A stretch of 31,550 nt of DNA from Gammaproteobacteria bacterium (GTDB lineage: Bacteria; Pseudomonadota; Gammaproteobacteria; S012-40), in contig JALSHN010000036.1 of the NCBI GenBank assembly GCA_026982215.1, positions 1 through 31,550 of the forward strand, in the 5' to 3' direction. The notes under the pieces are model-generated. The model saw only the letters and a list, made by a program, of their open reading frames with translations, ran no database searches and was not told the origin of the DNA. A program made the translations under genes and the position numbers. Shown piece by piece: positions 18,146-25,132 of this stretch (its first letter is position 1; the number at the start of each line of letters is the position of its first letter).

Positions 18146-19135
18146 TCAGATCACCAGCACCAGCTTGCCCGCGCTGTGGCCCGCCTCCAGGCGGCGGTGG
18201 GCCTCGGCGGCCCAGGCCAGGGGATAGGTGTTGCTCACCTCGGGCCGCAGGCGGCCCTCGTCGACCAATTCCGCCCCCCGTCGCAGGATCTCCCCTTGGT
18301 GGGCCAGCGCCTCGTCCAGCTCGAACAATTGCGGACTCAGCATCAGCTCCAGGGCGATGCGCAGATTGCGCATCCGCGCCACCTTGAAGTCGGTGTCCGC
18401 GGCCGGCTGCAGCAGGGTCACCAGGTCACCGTAGAAGCGCACCAACGGGAAGGTGTCCACGAAGGTCTGGCCACCCACGGTGTCCAGGGCGATGTCCACC
18501 CCGGCCACGCTCCAGTCGCGCACCACCTGGGCCACGTCTTCTTCGCGATAATCCACTGCCCGGTCCGCCCCCAGCGACTCCACCAGGGCGCGTTTTTCCG
18601 CCCCGGTGACGGTGGTGATCACCCGGGCCCCCCGGGCCTTGGCCAGCTGGATGGCCACATGGCCCACGCCACCGGCGCCGCCGTGGATCAGCACCTTGTC
18701 GCCGGTGCACAGCCGCGCGCGGTCGAACAAGGATTCCCAGGCGGTGATCAGTACCAGCGGCAGGGCGGCGGCGGCGACGAAGTCCAGCGAACGGGGTTTG
18801 TGGGCCAGGCAGGACTCGGGCACCACGATGCGCTCGGCATAGCTGCCGGCCCGCTGACCCAGACCGCCGTAACACCAAAACACCTCGTCGCCCGGTTTGA
18901 CCCGGGAGACGGCGGGACCCACGGCCTCCACCACCCCGGCGCCGTCACAGCCCAGGATGGCCGGTGGCTCGCCCAGATAGAGGCCGCGGCTGCGCAATTT
19001 GGTATCCACCGGGTTGACGCTGGCGGCGCGCACCTGGATCAGCACTTGGTGGTCGGTCTCGATCCGGGGTTCGGGGAGCTCGCGCAGCGTCAGCACCTCC
19101 GGCCCGCCCGGCCGGGTCATGACGACGGCCTTCAT
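18146..19135 (-). CDS. Zinc-independent MDR oxidoreductase, NADPH:quinone reductase-like
   Basis: A medium-chain dehydrogenase/reductase of 329 residues, full length for the quinone oxidoreductase branch. The N-terminal GroES-like domain has MKAVVMTRPGGPEVLTLREL, VRAASVNPVDTKLRSRG and ILGCDGAGVVEAVG. The Rossmann domain has the nucleotide loop VLIHGGAGGVGHVAIQLAKA at about residues 144-163. The AASVNPVD motif is typical of QOR-type enzymes. The catalytic and structural zinc cysteines of alcohol dehydrogenases are absent. It presumably reduces quinones or enones with NADPH, but the substrate cannot be read from sequence. An excellent Shine-Dalgarno (AAAGGAGG) precedes the ATG. It is divergent from the TRAP binding-protein gene over 87 bases and convergent with the TraF-family gene. 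Confidence 0.9.
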   Translation of the reverse strand: MKAVVMTRPGGPEVLTLRELPEPRIETDHQVLIQVRAASVNPVDTKLRSRGLYLGEPPAILGCDGAGVVEAVGPAVSRVKPGDEVFWCYGGLGQRAGSYAERIVVPESCLAHKPRSLDFVAAAALPLVLITAWESLFDRARLCTGDKVLIHGGAGGVGHVAIQLAKARGARVITTVTGAEKRALVESLGADRAVDYREEDVAQVVRDWSVAGVDIALDTVGGQTFVDTFPLVRFYGDLVTLLQPAADTDFKVARMRNLRIALELMLSPQLFELDEALAHQGEILRRGAELVDEGRLRPEVSNTYPLAWAAEAHRRLEAGHSAGKLVLVI

Positions 19136-19222
19136 AGCAACCTCCTTTCCGTGGCGTTACCGTGACTCAGCGGCTTGGGATAGTATTGGGCGCCGTCAGG
19201 ACAAATCAACCGGGAGGGCGTG

Positions 19223-20293
19223 ATGAAACGGCGCGATTTCATCAAGGCGGCGGGGGCGGGGGGGCTGCTGGCCGCCGGGGCAGGTCAGGCGCAGGCGGCG
19301 CGGGGACGGCATCGCTGGAAGATGGTGACCACGTGGCCCAAGAATTTCCCCGGCCTGGGCACCGGGGCGGAGAAACTCGCCCGCCTAATCACCAATCTCA
19401 GCGGCGGGCGGATCCGGGTGCAGGTGTTTGGCGCCGGCGAACTGGTGCCGGCCTTCGAGGTGTTTGACGCCGTCTCCCGAGGTACCGCCGAGATGGGGCA
19501 CGGCGCGGCCTATTATTGGAAGGGCAAGAATCCGGCCTTCCAATTCTTTTCCACCGTGCCCTTCGGTCTCACCGCCCAGGAGATGAACGGCTGGCTGTTC
19601 CACGGCGGCGGTCTCAAGCTGTGGCGCGAGGCCTATGCCGATTTCGGCCTGGTGCCCTTTCCCGCCGGCAACACCGGGGTGCAGATGGCCGGCTGGTTCA
19701 ACAAGGAGATCAACAGCCTGGAGGACCTCAAGGGGTTGAAGATGCGCATTCCCGGCCTGGGGGGCGAGGTGTTGCAGCGAGCTGGTGGCACGCCGGTGAA
19801 CCTCCCCGGCGGTGAGCTGTTCACCGCCTTGAAGTCCGGGGCCATCGATGCCACCGAATGGGTGGGGCCCTACAACGACTTGGCCTTCGGGCTCTACAAG
19901 GCGGCCAAGTATTACTACTACCCCGGCTGGCATGAGCCAGGTACCACCTTGGAGTGCATCGTCAACAAAAAGGCCTTCGACGCCCTCACCCCCGATCTCA
20001 AGGCCATCGTCGCCATTGCCTGCCAGGCGGTGAACGAGGACATGCTGGCGGAGTATGCCACCCGTAACGGCGAGGCGCTGGAGAGTCTGGTGAACGAACA
20101 CCGGGTGCAGCTGCGTCGCCTGCCGGACGGGGTACTCGAACGCTTGGAGCGCCTTTCCGAGACCGTGGTGGCGGAGCTGGCCGAGCGTGATGCCTTCGCC
20201 CGGCGGGTGTTCGACTCCTACCGGGGCTTCCGCGGCAGGGCGACGCGGTGGACGGCGCTTTCCGAGGCGGCCTATCTCCAGGCACGCGGTTAG
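19223..20293 (+). CDS. TRAP transporter substrate-binding protein, TakP-like (alpha-keto acid type)
   Basis: Periplasmic binding protein of a tripartite ATP-independent transporter, 356 residues. It begins MKRRDFIKAAGAGG, a twin-arginine signal (RRxFIK), so it is probably exported folded. A GTG at 19220 is possible, but the ATG at 19223 has the right distance from GGGAGG. Blocks characteristic of the TakP/DctP subgroup are present: FSTVPFGLTAQEMNGWL, PFPAGNTGVQMAGWF, LKGLKMRIPGLGGEVL, LKSGAIDATEWVGPYNDLAF and YYYYPGWHEPG. TakP of Rhodobacter binds alpha-keto acids with sodium; the close block similarity suggests a keto acid or similar monocarboxylate ligand (inference). The matching membrane subunits are the next genes but on the opposite strand: this stop overlaps the dctM stop by four bases, so binding protein and permease must be transcribed separately. 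Confidence 0.92.
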   Translation: MKRRDFIKAAGAGGLLAAGAGQAQAARGRHRWKMVTTWPKNFPGLGTGAEKLARLITNLSGGRIRVQVFGAGELVPAFEVFDAVSRGTAEMGHGAAYYWKGKNPAFQFFSTVPFGLTAQEMNGWLFHGGGLKLWREAYADFGLVPFPAGNTGVQMAGWFNKEINSLEDLKGLKMRIPGLGGEVLQRAGGTPVNLPGGELFTALKSGAIDATEWVGPYNDLAFGLYKAAKYYYYPGWHEPGTTLECIVNKKAFDALTPDLKAIVAIACQAVNEDMLAEYATRNGEALESLVNEHRVQLRRLPDGVLERLERLSETVVAELAERDAFARRVFDSYRGFRGRATRWTALSEAAYLQARG

Positions 20294-21726
20294 TCGGGGA
20301 ACACCACCTCGGGCAGCCAGGTGGCCAGCTGCGGCCAGGCGGCCACTAGTCCCAGGGCGATGAGCTGGATGAGGATGAAGGGCAGCACCCCGCGGTAGAT
20401 GTGCCCGGTCTTCACCTCGGCGGGGGCCACCCCGCGCAGGTAGAAGAGGGCGAAACCGAAGGGTGGGGTGAGGAAGGAGGTTTGCAGGTTGAGGGCGATC
20501 ATCACCCCCAACCACACCGGGTCAACGCCCATGGCCAGCAGCACCGGGCCGACGATGGGTACCACCACGAAGGTGATCTCGATGAAGTCGAGCACGAAGC
20601 CCAGCAGGAACATCAGCAGCATCACCAGGATCAGGGCGCCGGCGGTGCCGCCGGGGAGGTCGGACAGGAAGTCGTGCACCAGCTCGTCGCCGCCGAAGCC
20701 ACGGAACACCAGCGAGAACAGCGCCGCGCCGATGAGGATGAGGAACACCATGCTGGTGACCTCCACGGTGGAGCGCATCACCGCGTTCAGGGTGGCGAGG
20801 TCGAGACGTTTGCGGGCCGCGGCCAGCAGCATCGCCCCCACCGCCCCTACCGCAGCGGCCTCGGTGGGGGTGGCGGCCCCGGCCATGATGGAGCCGAGCA
20901 CGGCGAGAATCAGCCCCAGGGGGGGCAGTAGCGCCCGGCTCACCCGCCCCAGCAGTGCGCGGGGGGCGGGGCGCAGCTCGGGGGGCAGTGGCGGCATGGT
21001 CCCTGGGCGCAGCCAAGCGGTGGCGAGGACGTAGGCCAGGTAGAGCCCCACCAGCAGCAGCCCGGGGATCAGGGCGCCGACGAACAAATCGCCCACCGAG
21101 ACGGTGTCCGGGGAGAAGATGCCCTGGTCGAGCTGGGCCTGCTGGTAGGCCGAGGAGAGCACGTCGCCCAGCAACACCAGGACGATGGACGGGGGGATGA
21201 TCTGTCCCAGGGTGCCCGAGGCGCAGATGGCGCCACTGGAAAGGGCGGGATCGTAGCCGCGCTTGAGCATGGTGGGCAGGGCCAAGAGGCCCATGGTGAC
21301 CACGGTGGCGCCGACGATGCCGGTGCTGGCCGCCAGTAACATCCCCACCAGGACCACCGACAGCCCCAGCCCGCCGCGCAGGCCGCCGAACAGGGACGAG
21401 AGGGTGTCCAGCAGTTCCTCGGCCACCCGTGAGCGTTCCAGCATCACCCCCATGAAGACGAACAATGGTACCGCCATCAGGGTCTGGTTGGTCATGATGC
21501 CGTAGAGGCGGTTGGGGAGGGCACCGAGGAAGGCGTCGTCGAACACGCCCAGCCAGTGGCCCACACCGGCGAACAGCAGTGCGGTGCCGCCCAGGGTGAG
21601 GGCCACGGGAAAGCCGGCCATGAGGAACAGGCACACGGCGAGGAACAGGTAGAGGGCCATGAAGTCCAGCGGCCCGTAGGCCGGGGCCTGGTAGCTGAAG
21701 TCCATGGCCTCATAGGCGAATTCCAT
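20290..21726 (-). CDS. dctM: TRAP transporter large permease subunit (DctM type)
   Basis: Inner-membrane subunit that forms the sodium-coupled transport path of the TRAP transporter, 478 residues with about 12 hydrophobic segments. Typical DctM blocks are LMAGFPVALTLGGTALLF, MAVPLFVFMGVMLERS, GATVVTMGLLALPTMLKRGY, ASGTLGQIIPPSIVLVLLGD and the hallmark ATPTEAAAVGAVGAM. The first 20 residues (MEFAYEAMDFSYQAPAYGPL) are a soluble extension before the first helix. The ATG (21726-21724 on the minus strand) overlaps the dctQ stop by one base (TGATG), so the two are coupled. The 3' end overlaps the convergent TakP-like gene by four bases. The long central loop after PGTMPPLPPELRP is common in the DctM subgroup that pairs with TakP-like binding proteins. 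Confidence 0.95.
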   Translation of the reverse strand: MEFAYEAMDFSYQAPAYGPLDFMALYLFLAVCLFLMAGFPVALTLGGTALLFAGVGHWLGVFDDAFLGALPNRLYGIMTNQTLMAVPLFVFMGVMLERSRVAEELLDTLSSLFGGLRGGLGLSVVLVGMLLAASTGIVGATVVTMGLLALPTMLKRGYDPALSSGAICASGTLGQIIPPSIVLVLLGDVLSSAYQQAQLDQGIFSPDTVSVGDLFVGALIPGLLLVGLYLAYVLATAWLRPGTMPPLPPELRPAPRALLGRVSRALLPPLGLILAVLGSIMAGAATPTEAAAVGAVGAMLLAAARKRLDLATLNAVMRSTVEVTSMVFLILIGAALFSLVFRGFGGDELVHDFLSDLPGGTAGALILVMLLMFLLGFVLDFIEITFVVVPIVGPVLLAMGVDPVWLGVMIALNLQTSFLTPPFGFALFYLRGVAPAEVKTGHIYRGVLPFILIQLIALGLVAAWPQLATWLPEVVFPD

Positions 21727-22259
21727 CAGAGTTCACCCAATTCTTCGGGCGTCGGTTCCGGGGTCCGGCCGCGGAGGAACAGCACGCGACGCAGGATCTC
21801 TGCCACCGCCTGGAGGGCCAGCAGGGTGGGCATGATCAGCAGCAGTGTCTTGAGGAGATAGACCCAGGGCAGGCCGCCGGCCTCGCGGGAACCCTCACGC
21901 AGGGCCCAGGATTCCATTACGTAGTCCCCGGCGGACCAGCCGATGAAGGCACACAGCGGCAGGGTGAACAATAGATGGCCGAGCAGGTCCACCCAGGCCT
22001 GGCCGCGGGGGGAAAGGCGTTGGTAGAAGATGTCCACCCGCACGTGGCCGTTGCGCCGCAGGGTGTAGGCGGCGCCGACCATGAACACCAGGGCGTGGAG
22101 GTAGAGCGCCGATTCCTGGAGGGCGATCCAGCCGAGGTCGAAGCCGTAGCGCAACACCACCACCGTGAAGGTGATCACTACCATGCCCAGGGTGGCCCAG
22201 GCGATGAGGCGGCCGCTCCATTCGCTGAGACGATCGACGGCGTGGATGAGTGGATGCAT
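21726..22259 (-). CDS. dctQ: TRAP transporter small permease subunit (DctQ type)
   Basis: Small inner-membrane subunit of the TRAP transporter, with four predicted helices in 177 residues. Family-like features are SGRLIAWATLGMVVITFTVV in helix 1, the conserved ALQESALYLHALVFMVGAAY in helix 2, and LRRNGHVRVDIFYQRLSPRG, the diagnostic hydrophilic loop. The start is uncertain: ATG 22259 (MHPLIHAVDRLSEWSG) is preferred from family length; ATGs at 22292 and 22313 in the same frame would add residues of no clear similarity, and none has a good Shine-Dalgarno. It lies 88 bases downstream of the histidine phosphatase gene on the same strand and runs directly into dctM. Confidence 0.92.
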   Translation of the reverse strand: MHPLIHAVDRLSEWSGRLIAWATLGMVVITFTVVVLRYGFDLGWIALQESALYLHALVFMVGAAYTLRRNGHVRVDIFYQRLSPRGQAWVDLLGHLLFTLPLCAFIGWSAGDYVMESWALREGSREAGGLPWVYLLKTLLLIMPTLLALQAVAEILRRVLFLRGRTPEPTPEELGEL

Positions 22260-22347
22260 GGTTGGCTCGATTGGGCGGGAAAAGGCGGCCATCGGCGCGC
22301 AAGTGGCGGGCATCCTACCGGATAGGCAGGGGCTGGGGCAAGGGTGG

Positions 22348-22944
22348 TCAGTCCAGCCGGGGGCGGTTGTGGAATACCAGGGTGGGGCGTTTTCCGTGGA
22401 GCTGGATGCGGCTGAGGTGGGCGTTGTCCACTTGCAGCCGGTAGAGGGCCTGCGGGGGGGCCTCCAGGGCGTGGGTCAGCAGGGCACGGATCACTCCGGC
22501 ATGGGCCACCACCAGCAGGCGGGGGGCAGGATGGTCCAGTAATCGCTGCCAGGCGTGTCGGGTGCGTTCCAGGAAGGTCTCCAAAGGCTCGGCGCCGGGG
22601 GGGCGAGCATGGATGGGGTCACGATAGAAGGCGCGGTAGCCCTCGGGGTCCTCGGCCTGGATCTCGACCCGGGTCTTGCCCTCCCAGGCGCCGAAGCCCA
22701 CTTCTTTGAGGTCCTCGTCGATGTGCAGCGCCAGATCATGGCGCTCGCTCACTTCACGGGCGAATTCCCGGCAGCGGCGCAGCGGTGAGCTGACGATGAC
22801 GTCCCAATGACACTGGGTGCCGACGGCGGTGCGCATCTGCTCCCAGCCTCGGGGGGAGAGGGGGTCATCCACCCCGTGGCCGCGGTAGCGGGAGCCGCCT
22901 TGGGGTTGGCCGTGGCGGATGAGGTCGAGGGTGCGGTGGGTCAT
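22348..22944 (-). CDS. Histidine phosphatase family protein
   Basis: A 198-residue phosphatase of the phosphoglycerate mutase-like superfamily. The phospho-accepting histidine is His11 in LIRHGQP; the second arginine block is SSPLRRCREFA (about residues 52-62), and the second histidine is His148 in VVAHAGVIRALL. EVGFGAWEGK at residues 81-90 resembles the EXXFGXWEG block of the CobC (alpha-ribazole phosphatase) and related small-molecule phosphatases, and argues against a housekeeping mutase. The substrate cannot be assigned; no cobalamin genes are nearby. It sits upstream of dctQM and downstream of the globin gene, separated from the globin by a strong terminator, so it probably has its own promoter within 22945-23066. 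Confidence 0.85.
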   Translation of the reverse strand: MTHRTLDLIRHGQPQGGSRYRGHGVDDPLSPRGWEQMRTAVGTQCHWDVIVSSPLRRCREFAREVSERHDLALHIDEDLKEVGFGAWEGKTRVEIQAEDPEGYRAFYRDPIHARPPGAEPLETFLERTRHAWQRLLDHPAPRLLVVAHAGVIRALLTHALEAPPQALYRLQVDNAHLSRIQLHGKRPTLVFHNRPRLD

Positions 22945-22951
22945 TCCGAAA

Positions 22952-22981
22952 AGTATCGCTTGGCGGTAAGAAGAATGGCAA
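22952..22981 (-). promoter_or_regulatory. Possible promoter of the histidine phosphatase gene
   Basis: On the minus strand, TTGCCA (22981-22976), an 18-base spacer and GATACT (22957-22952). The -35 matches five of six consensus bases and the -10 four of six. The predicted start site falls almost at the ATG, which would give a nearly leaderless mRNA. This makes the call doubtful, although a promoter is needed here because the globin terminator lies just upstream. Confidence 0.3.
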
Positions 22982-23066
22982 GTGAGCGATTTTCTTGGCT
23001 AGTGATGACGGATTTTGAGGGCCTCACATTCCCGTATTGCTGGATGTTTTGTGAAGTGGAACGCAG

Positions 23067-23094
23067 AAAAAAGCACCCCGCCGGGGCGGGATGC
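23067..23094 (-). terminator. Rho-independent terminator after the globin gene
   Basis: Transcribed from the minus strand, it reads GCATCCCGC-CCCG-GCGGGGTGC followed directly by TTTTTT. The stem has nine pairs including one G-U, with a four-base loop. It lies about 30 bases after the globin stop. This is the clearest intrinsic terminator in the window and separates the globin transcript from the histidine phosphatase and dctQM. Confidence 0.88.
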
Positions 23095-23122
23095 CTCGTT
23101 TCCGGTTGCCGACGACGGGGGG

Positions 23123-23947
23123 TCAGCTGGCCTGGCGGCGGCAGAGCACGTCGTCGCGCACGGATTCGGCGATGGCGGCCACTTGCTGGATGAGGTCGTC
23201 GGCCACGCCCAGTTCTTTGAGGGTCGCACCCAAGAGTTCGATGATGACGTCCACGTGGGTGTCGTTGAGGCCCTTCTCCAACAGGTGGCGGTGACCTTCG
23301 CACATGTCCTTGCCGGTGTAGTTGTTGGGTCCGCCGAAGGCCATGGTGAGGAAGGCCTTTTGCTTGGCGGCCTGTTTTTCCATGTCCACACCTTCGAAGA
23401 AATAGTTGACCCGGGGGTCGGCCAGGACCTTGCGGTAGAAGATGTCCACGGCGGCGTTGACCGCGGCTTCACCACCCAGTTTTTCGTACAGGCTCTTGTC
23501 TTCAGTCGTCATGGTTTGCTTCTCCTCTTCAGTGTATCCGGCGAGCACGTCGGCGCGCACGGAGTTGGCGATGTCGGCGACCTGGGCGATGAGGTCGTCA
23601 GGGACGTTCAATTCCTTGAGGGTCTCGCCCAAGAGTTCGATGATGACGTCCACGTGGGTGTCGTTGAGGCCTTTTTCCACCAGGTGGGCGTGGCCCAGGC
23701 GCATGTCGCGGCCGGTGTAGTTGTTGGGTCCGCCGAAGGCCATGGTGAGGAAGGCCTTTTGTTTGGCGGCCTGTTTTTCCATGTCCACGCCCTGGAAGAA
23801 TTCGTTGACTCGGGGATCGGCCAGGACCTTGCGGTAGAAGATGTCCACCGCGGCGTCCACCGCGGCTTCGCCGCCCAGTTTCTCGTACAGGCTGCGGTTG
23901 TCGTTGGTGGGTTTGCCGGTCAGGAGTCGGATCAGGGCTGAGAACAT
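23123..23947 (-). CDS. Tandem two-domain group 1 truncated haemoglobin (trHbN/GlbN type)
   Basis: One 274-residue chain holds two complete truncated haemoglobin domains, residues 19-135 and 152-268, joined by a 16-residue linker. Both match cyanobacterial GlbN/mycobacterial trHbN (SLYEKLGGEAAV, FYRKVLADPRVN, KAFLTMAFGGPNNYTG). In each domain I see the proximal F8 histidine (His86, His219), B10 tyrosine (Tyr38, Tyr171) and E7/E11 glutamines (Gln59/Gln63, Gln192/Gln196), the set used for ligand stabilisation and nitric oxide dioxygenation. The E10 position that is His46 in Synechocystis GlbN is Lys in both. The first 18 residues (MFSALIRLLTGKPTNDNR) resemble the pre-A extension of mycobacterial trHbN. 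The normal family length is about 120-135 residues, so this is a duplication/fusion. The start has AAGGAG eight bases upstream. An internal ATG at 23512 with its own GAGGAG could give a single-domain form. Likely role: nitric oxide or oxygen chemistry. Confidence 0.92.
   Translation of the reverse strand: MFSALIRLLTGKPTNDNRSLYEKLGGEAAVDAAVDIFYRKVLADPRVNEFFQGVDMEKQAAKQKAFLTMAFGGPNNYTGRDMRLGHAHLVEKGLNDTHVDVIIELLGETLKELNVPDDLIAQVADIANSVRADVLAGYTEEEKQTMTTEDKSLYEKLGGEAAVNAAVDIFYRKVLADPRVNYFFEGVDMEKQAAKQKAFLTMAFGGPNNYTGKDMCEGHRHLLEKGLNDTHVDVIIELLGATLKELGVADDLIQQVAAIAESVRDDVLCRRQAS
23141..23893 (-). repeat. In-gene tandem duplication of the globin domain
   Basis: The two globin-coding units lie at 23543-23893 and 23144-23494, offset by 399 bases. 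By hand alignment 102 of 117 residues are identical. Long stretches are nearly identical at DNA level too, such as the blocks around 23334-23390 and 23736-23790 that encode the GVDMEKQAAKQKAFLTMAFG segment. This points to a recent duplication or continuing gene conversion. Confidence 0.9.
23522..23527 (-). promoter_or_regulatory. Internal ribosome binding site in the globin linker
   Basis: On the minus strand, GAGGAG is followed nine bases later by ATG (23512-23510) and MTTEDKSLYEKLGG, exactly the start of the second globin domain. It is placed as expected for a separate gene start, so it may be a relic of two once-separate globin genes or may still produce a 129-residue single-domain globin. 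Confidence 0.5.
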
Positions 23948-23986
23948 GGAATGAGCTCCTTTTATGTGGCTATTGATCGTGGCCTT

Positions 23987-24015
23987 ATCCTACGCCCTCA
24001 TTGTTGTATTGTAAA
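23987..24015 (-). promoter_or_regulatory. Predicted promoter of the globin gene
   Basis: On the minus strand, TTTACA (24015-24010), a 17-base spacer and TAGGAT (23992-23987). The -35 matches five of six consensus bases and the -10 four of six. The start site would be near 23980, giving a leader of about 33 bases that includes the AAGGAG ribosome binding site. The -35 lies inside the NsrR-like palindrome. Confidence 0.5.
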
Positions 24016-24023
24016 TACATGTT
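24001..24023 (-). promoter_or_regulatory. NsrR-like operator overlapping the globin promoter
   Basis: The sequence contains an exact six-base inverted repeat TGTATT-N3-AATACA (24005-24010 and 24014-24019) with further partial symmetry outside it. Against the published NsrR consensus (AAGATGYATTTNAAATRCATCTT) I count 5 mismatches in the 22 informative positions. NsrR is an iron-sulfur repressor that senses nitric oxide and often controls haemoglobin-type detoxifying proteins. It covers the predicted -35 element, a position suited to repression. The protein that binds is inferred. Confidence 0.5.
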
Positions 24024-24050
24024 AAAGGCCGAGCGTTTTCCTTGGCCTTT
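24024..24050 (-). terminator. Possible weak terminator after hemE
   Basis: On the minus strand, AAAGGCC and GGCCTTT form a 7-bp stem around a 13-base loop, about 15 bases after the hemE stop. Only three T residues end the stem, so termination would be inefficient, and readthrough from hemE into the globin gene is possible. Confidence 0.35.
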
Positions 24051-24064
24051 TGCTGGCCGGGGTG

Positions 24065-25132
24065 TCAGTCGCGGTGGTAGGGTCGGCTCAGTTGGTGGAC
24101 GGCGTCGATGAAGGCGGCGGCGTGTTCGGGATCGACTCCGGGGTGGATGCCGTGGCCGAGGTTGAAGACGTGGCCGGAGCCACGGCCGTAGGCGGCGAGG
24201 ATGTCGGCGACCTCCCGCTGGATGCGCTCGGGAGAGGCATAGAGGACGCAGGGATCCATGTTGCCTTGCAGGGCGACTTTGTCGCCCACCCGGCGGCGGG
24301 CCTCGCCGATGTCGATGGTCCAGTCCAGCCCCAGGGCATCGGCGCCGGTCTCGGCCATGTCCTCCAGCCAGGCGCCGCCACCCTTGGTGAACAGGATCAC
24401 CGGGACGCGGCGACCCTCGGCCTCGCGGGTGAGCCCTTCGATGATGCGGGCCATGTAGCGCAGGGAGAATTCGCGGTAATCGCGGGGGGTGAGGATGCCA
24501 CCCCAGGTGTCGAAGATCTGCACCGCCTGGGCACCGGCGGCGATCTGGGCGTTGAGGTAGGCGGTGACCGCCTGGGCGGTCTTGTCCAGCAGGCGGTGCA
24601 TCAGATCCGGGCGGTCGTAGAGCATGCCCTTGACGCGGGCGTATTCCTTGCTGGATCCGCCTTCCACCATGTAGGTGGCCAGGGTCCAGGGACTGCCGGA
24701 GAAGCCGATGAGGGGGACGCGCCCTTGGAGTTCGCGGCGGATGAGGCGCACCGCGTCCATGACATAACCCAGCTCGCTTTCGGGGTCGGGGATGGGCAGG
24801 CGGTCGATGTCCGCTTCGCTTTGCACCGGGCGCTCGAAGCGGGGGCCCTCGCCCTGGGCGAAGTAGAGTCCCAGGCCCATGGCGTCGGGGACGGTGAGGA
24901 TGTCGGAGAACAGGATGGCGGCATCCAGGGGGAAGCGCTCCAGCGGTTGCAGGGTGACCTCGCAGGCCAGCTCGGGGCTGCGGCACAGCTCCATGAAGCT
25001 GCCGGCACGGGCGCGGGTGGCGCGGTATTCGGGCAGATAACGCCCGGCCTGGCGCATCATCCACACCGGGGTGAGGTCCACGGGCTCCTTGAGCAGGGCG
25101 CGCAGGAAGCGGTCGTTTTTCAGGGGGTTCAT
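24065..25132 (-). CDS. hemE: Uroporphyrinogen decarboxylase
   Basis: Cytoplasmic enzyme of haem synthesis that converts uroporphyrinogen III to coproporphyrinogen III without cofactor. It is 355 residues (E. coli 354). The N-terminal signature PVWMMRQAGRYLPEYR (residues 22-37) holds the substrate-binding arginines, Asp77 in LFSDILTVPDAMG is the conserved catalytic aspartate, and the second signature GFSGSPWTLATYMVEGG (about residues 143-159) follows. QGNMDPCVLYA and FNLGHGIHPGVDPEH complete the C-terminal part. The ATG at 25132 overlaps the gltD stop by one base (TGATG), so it is coupled to gltBD. The reading frame is open far upstream of the ATG, but that part is an out-of-frame shadow of gltD. 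Confidence 0.98.
   Translation of the reverse strand: MNPLKNDRFLRALLKEPVDLTPVWMMRQAGRYLPEYRATRARAGSFMELCRSPELACEVTLQPLERFPLDAAILFSDILTVPDAMGLGLYFAQGEGPRFERPVQSEADIDRLPIPDPESELGYVMDAVRLIRRELQGRVPLIGFSGSPWTLATYMVEGGSSKEYARVKGMLYDRPDLMHRLLDKTAQAVTAYLNAQIAAGAQAVQIFDTWGGILTPRDYREFSLRYMARIIEGLTREAEGRRVPVILFTKGGGAWLEDMAETGADALGLDWTIDIGEARRRVGDKVALQGNMDPCVLYASPERIQREVADILAAYGRGSGHVFNLGHGIHPGVDPEHAAAFIDAVHQLSRPYHRD

Noticed and set aside
23971..23984. FNR-like half site (TTGAT) upstream of the globin gene
   Set aside because: Only one half of TTGAT-N4-ATCAA is present; the other half does not match.
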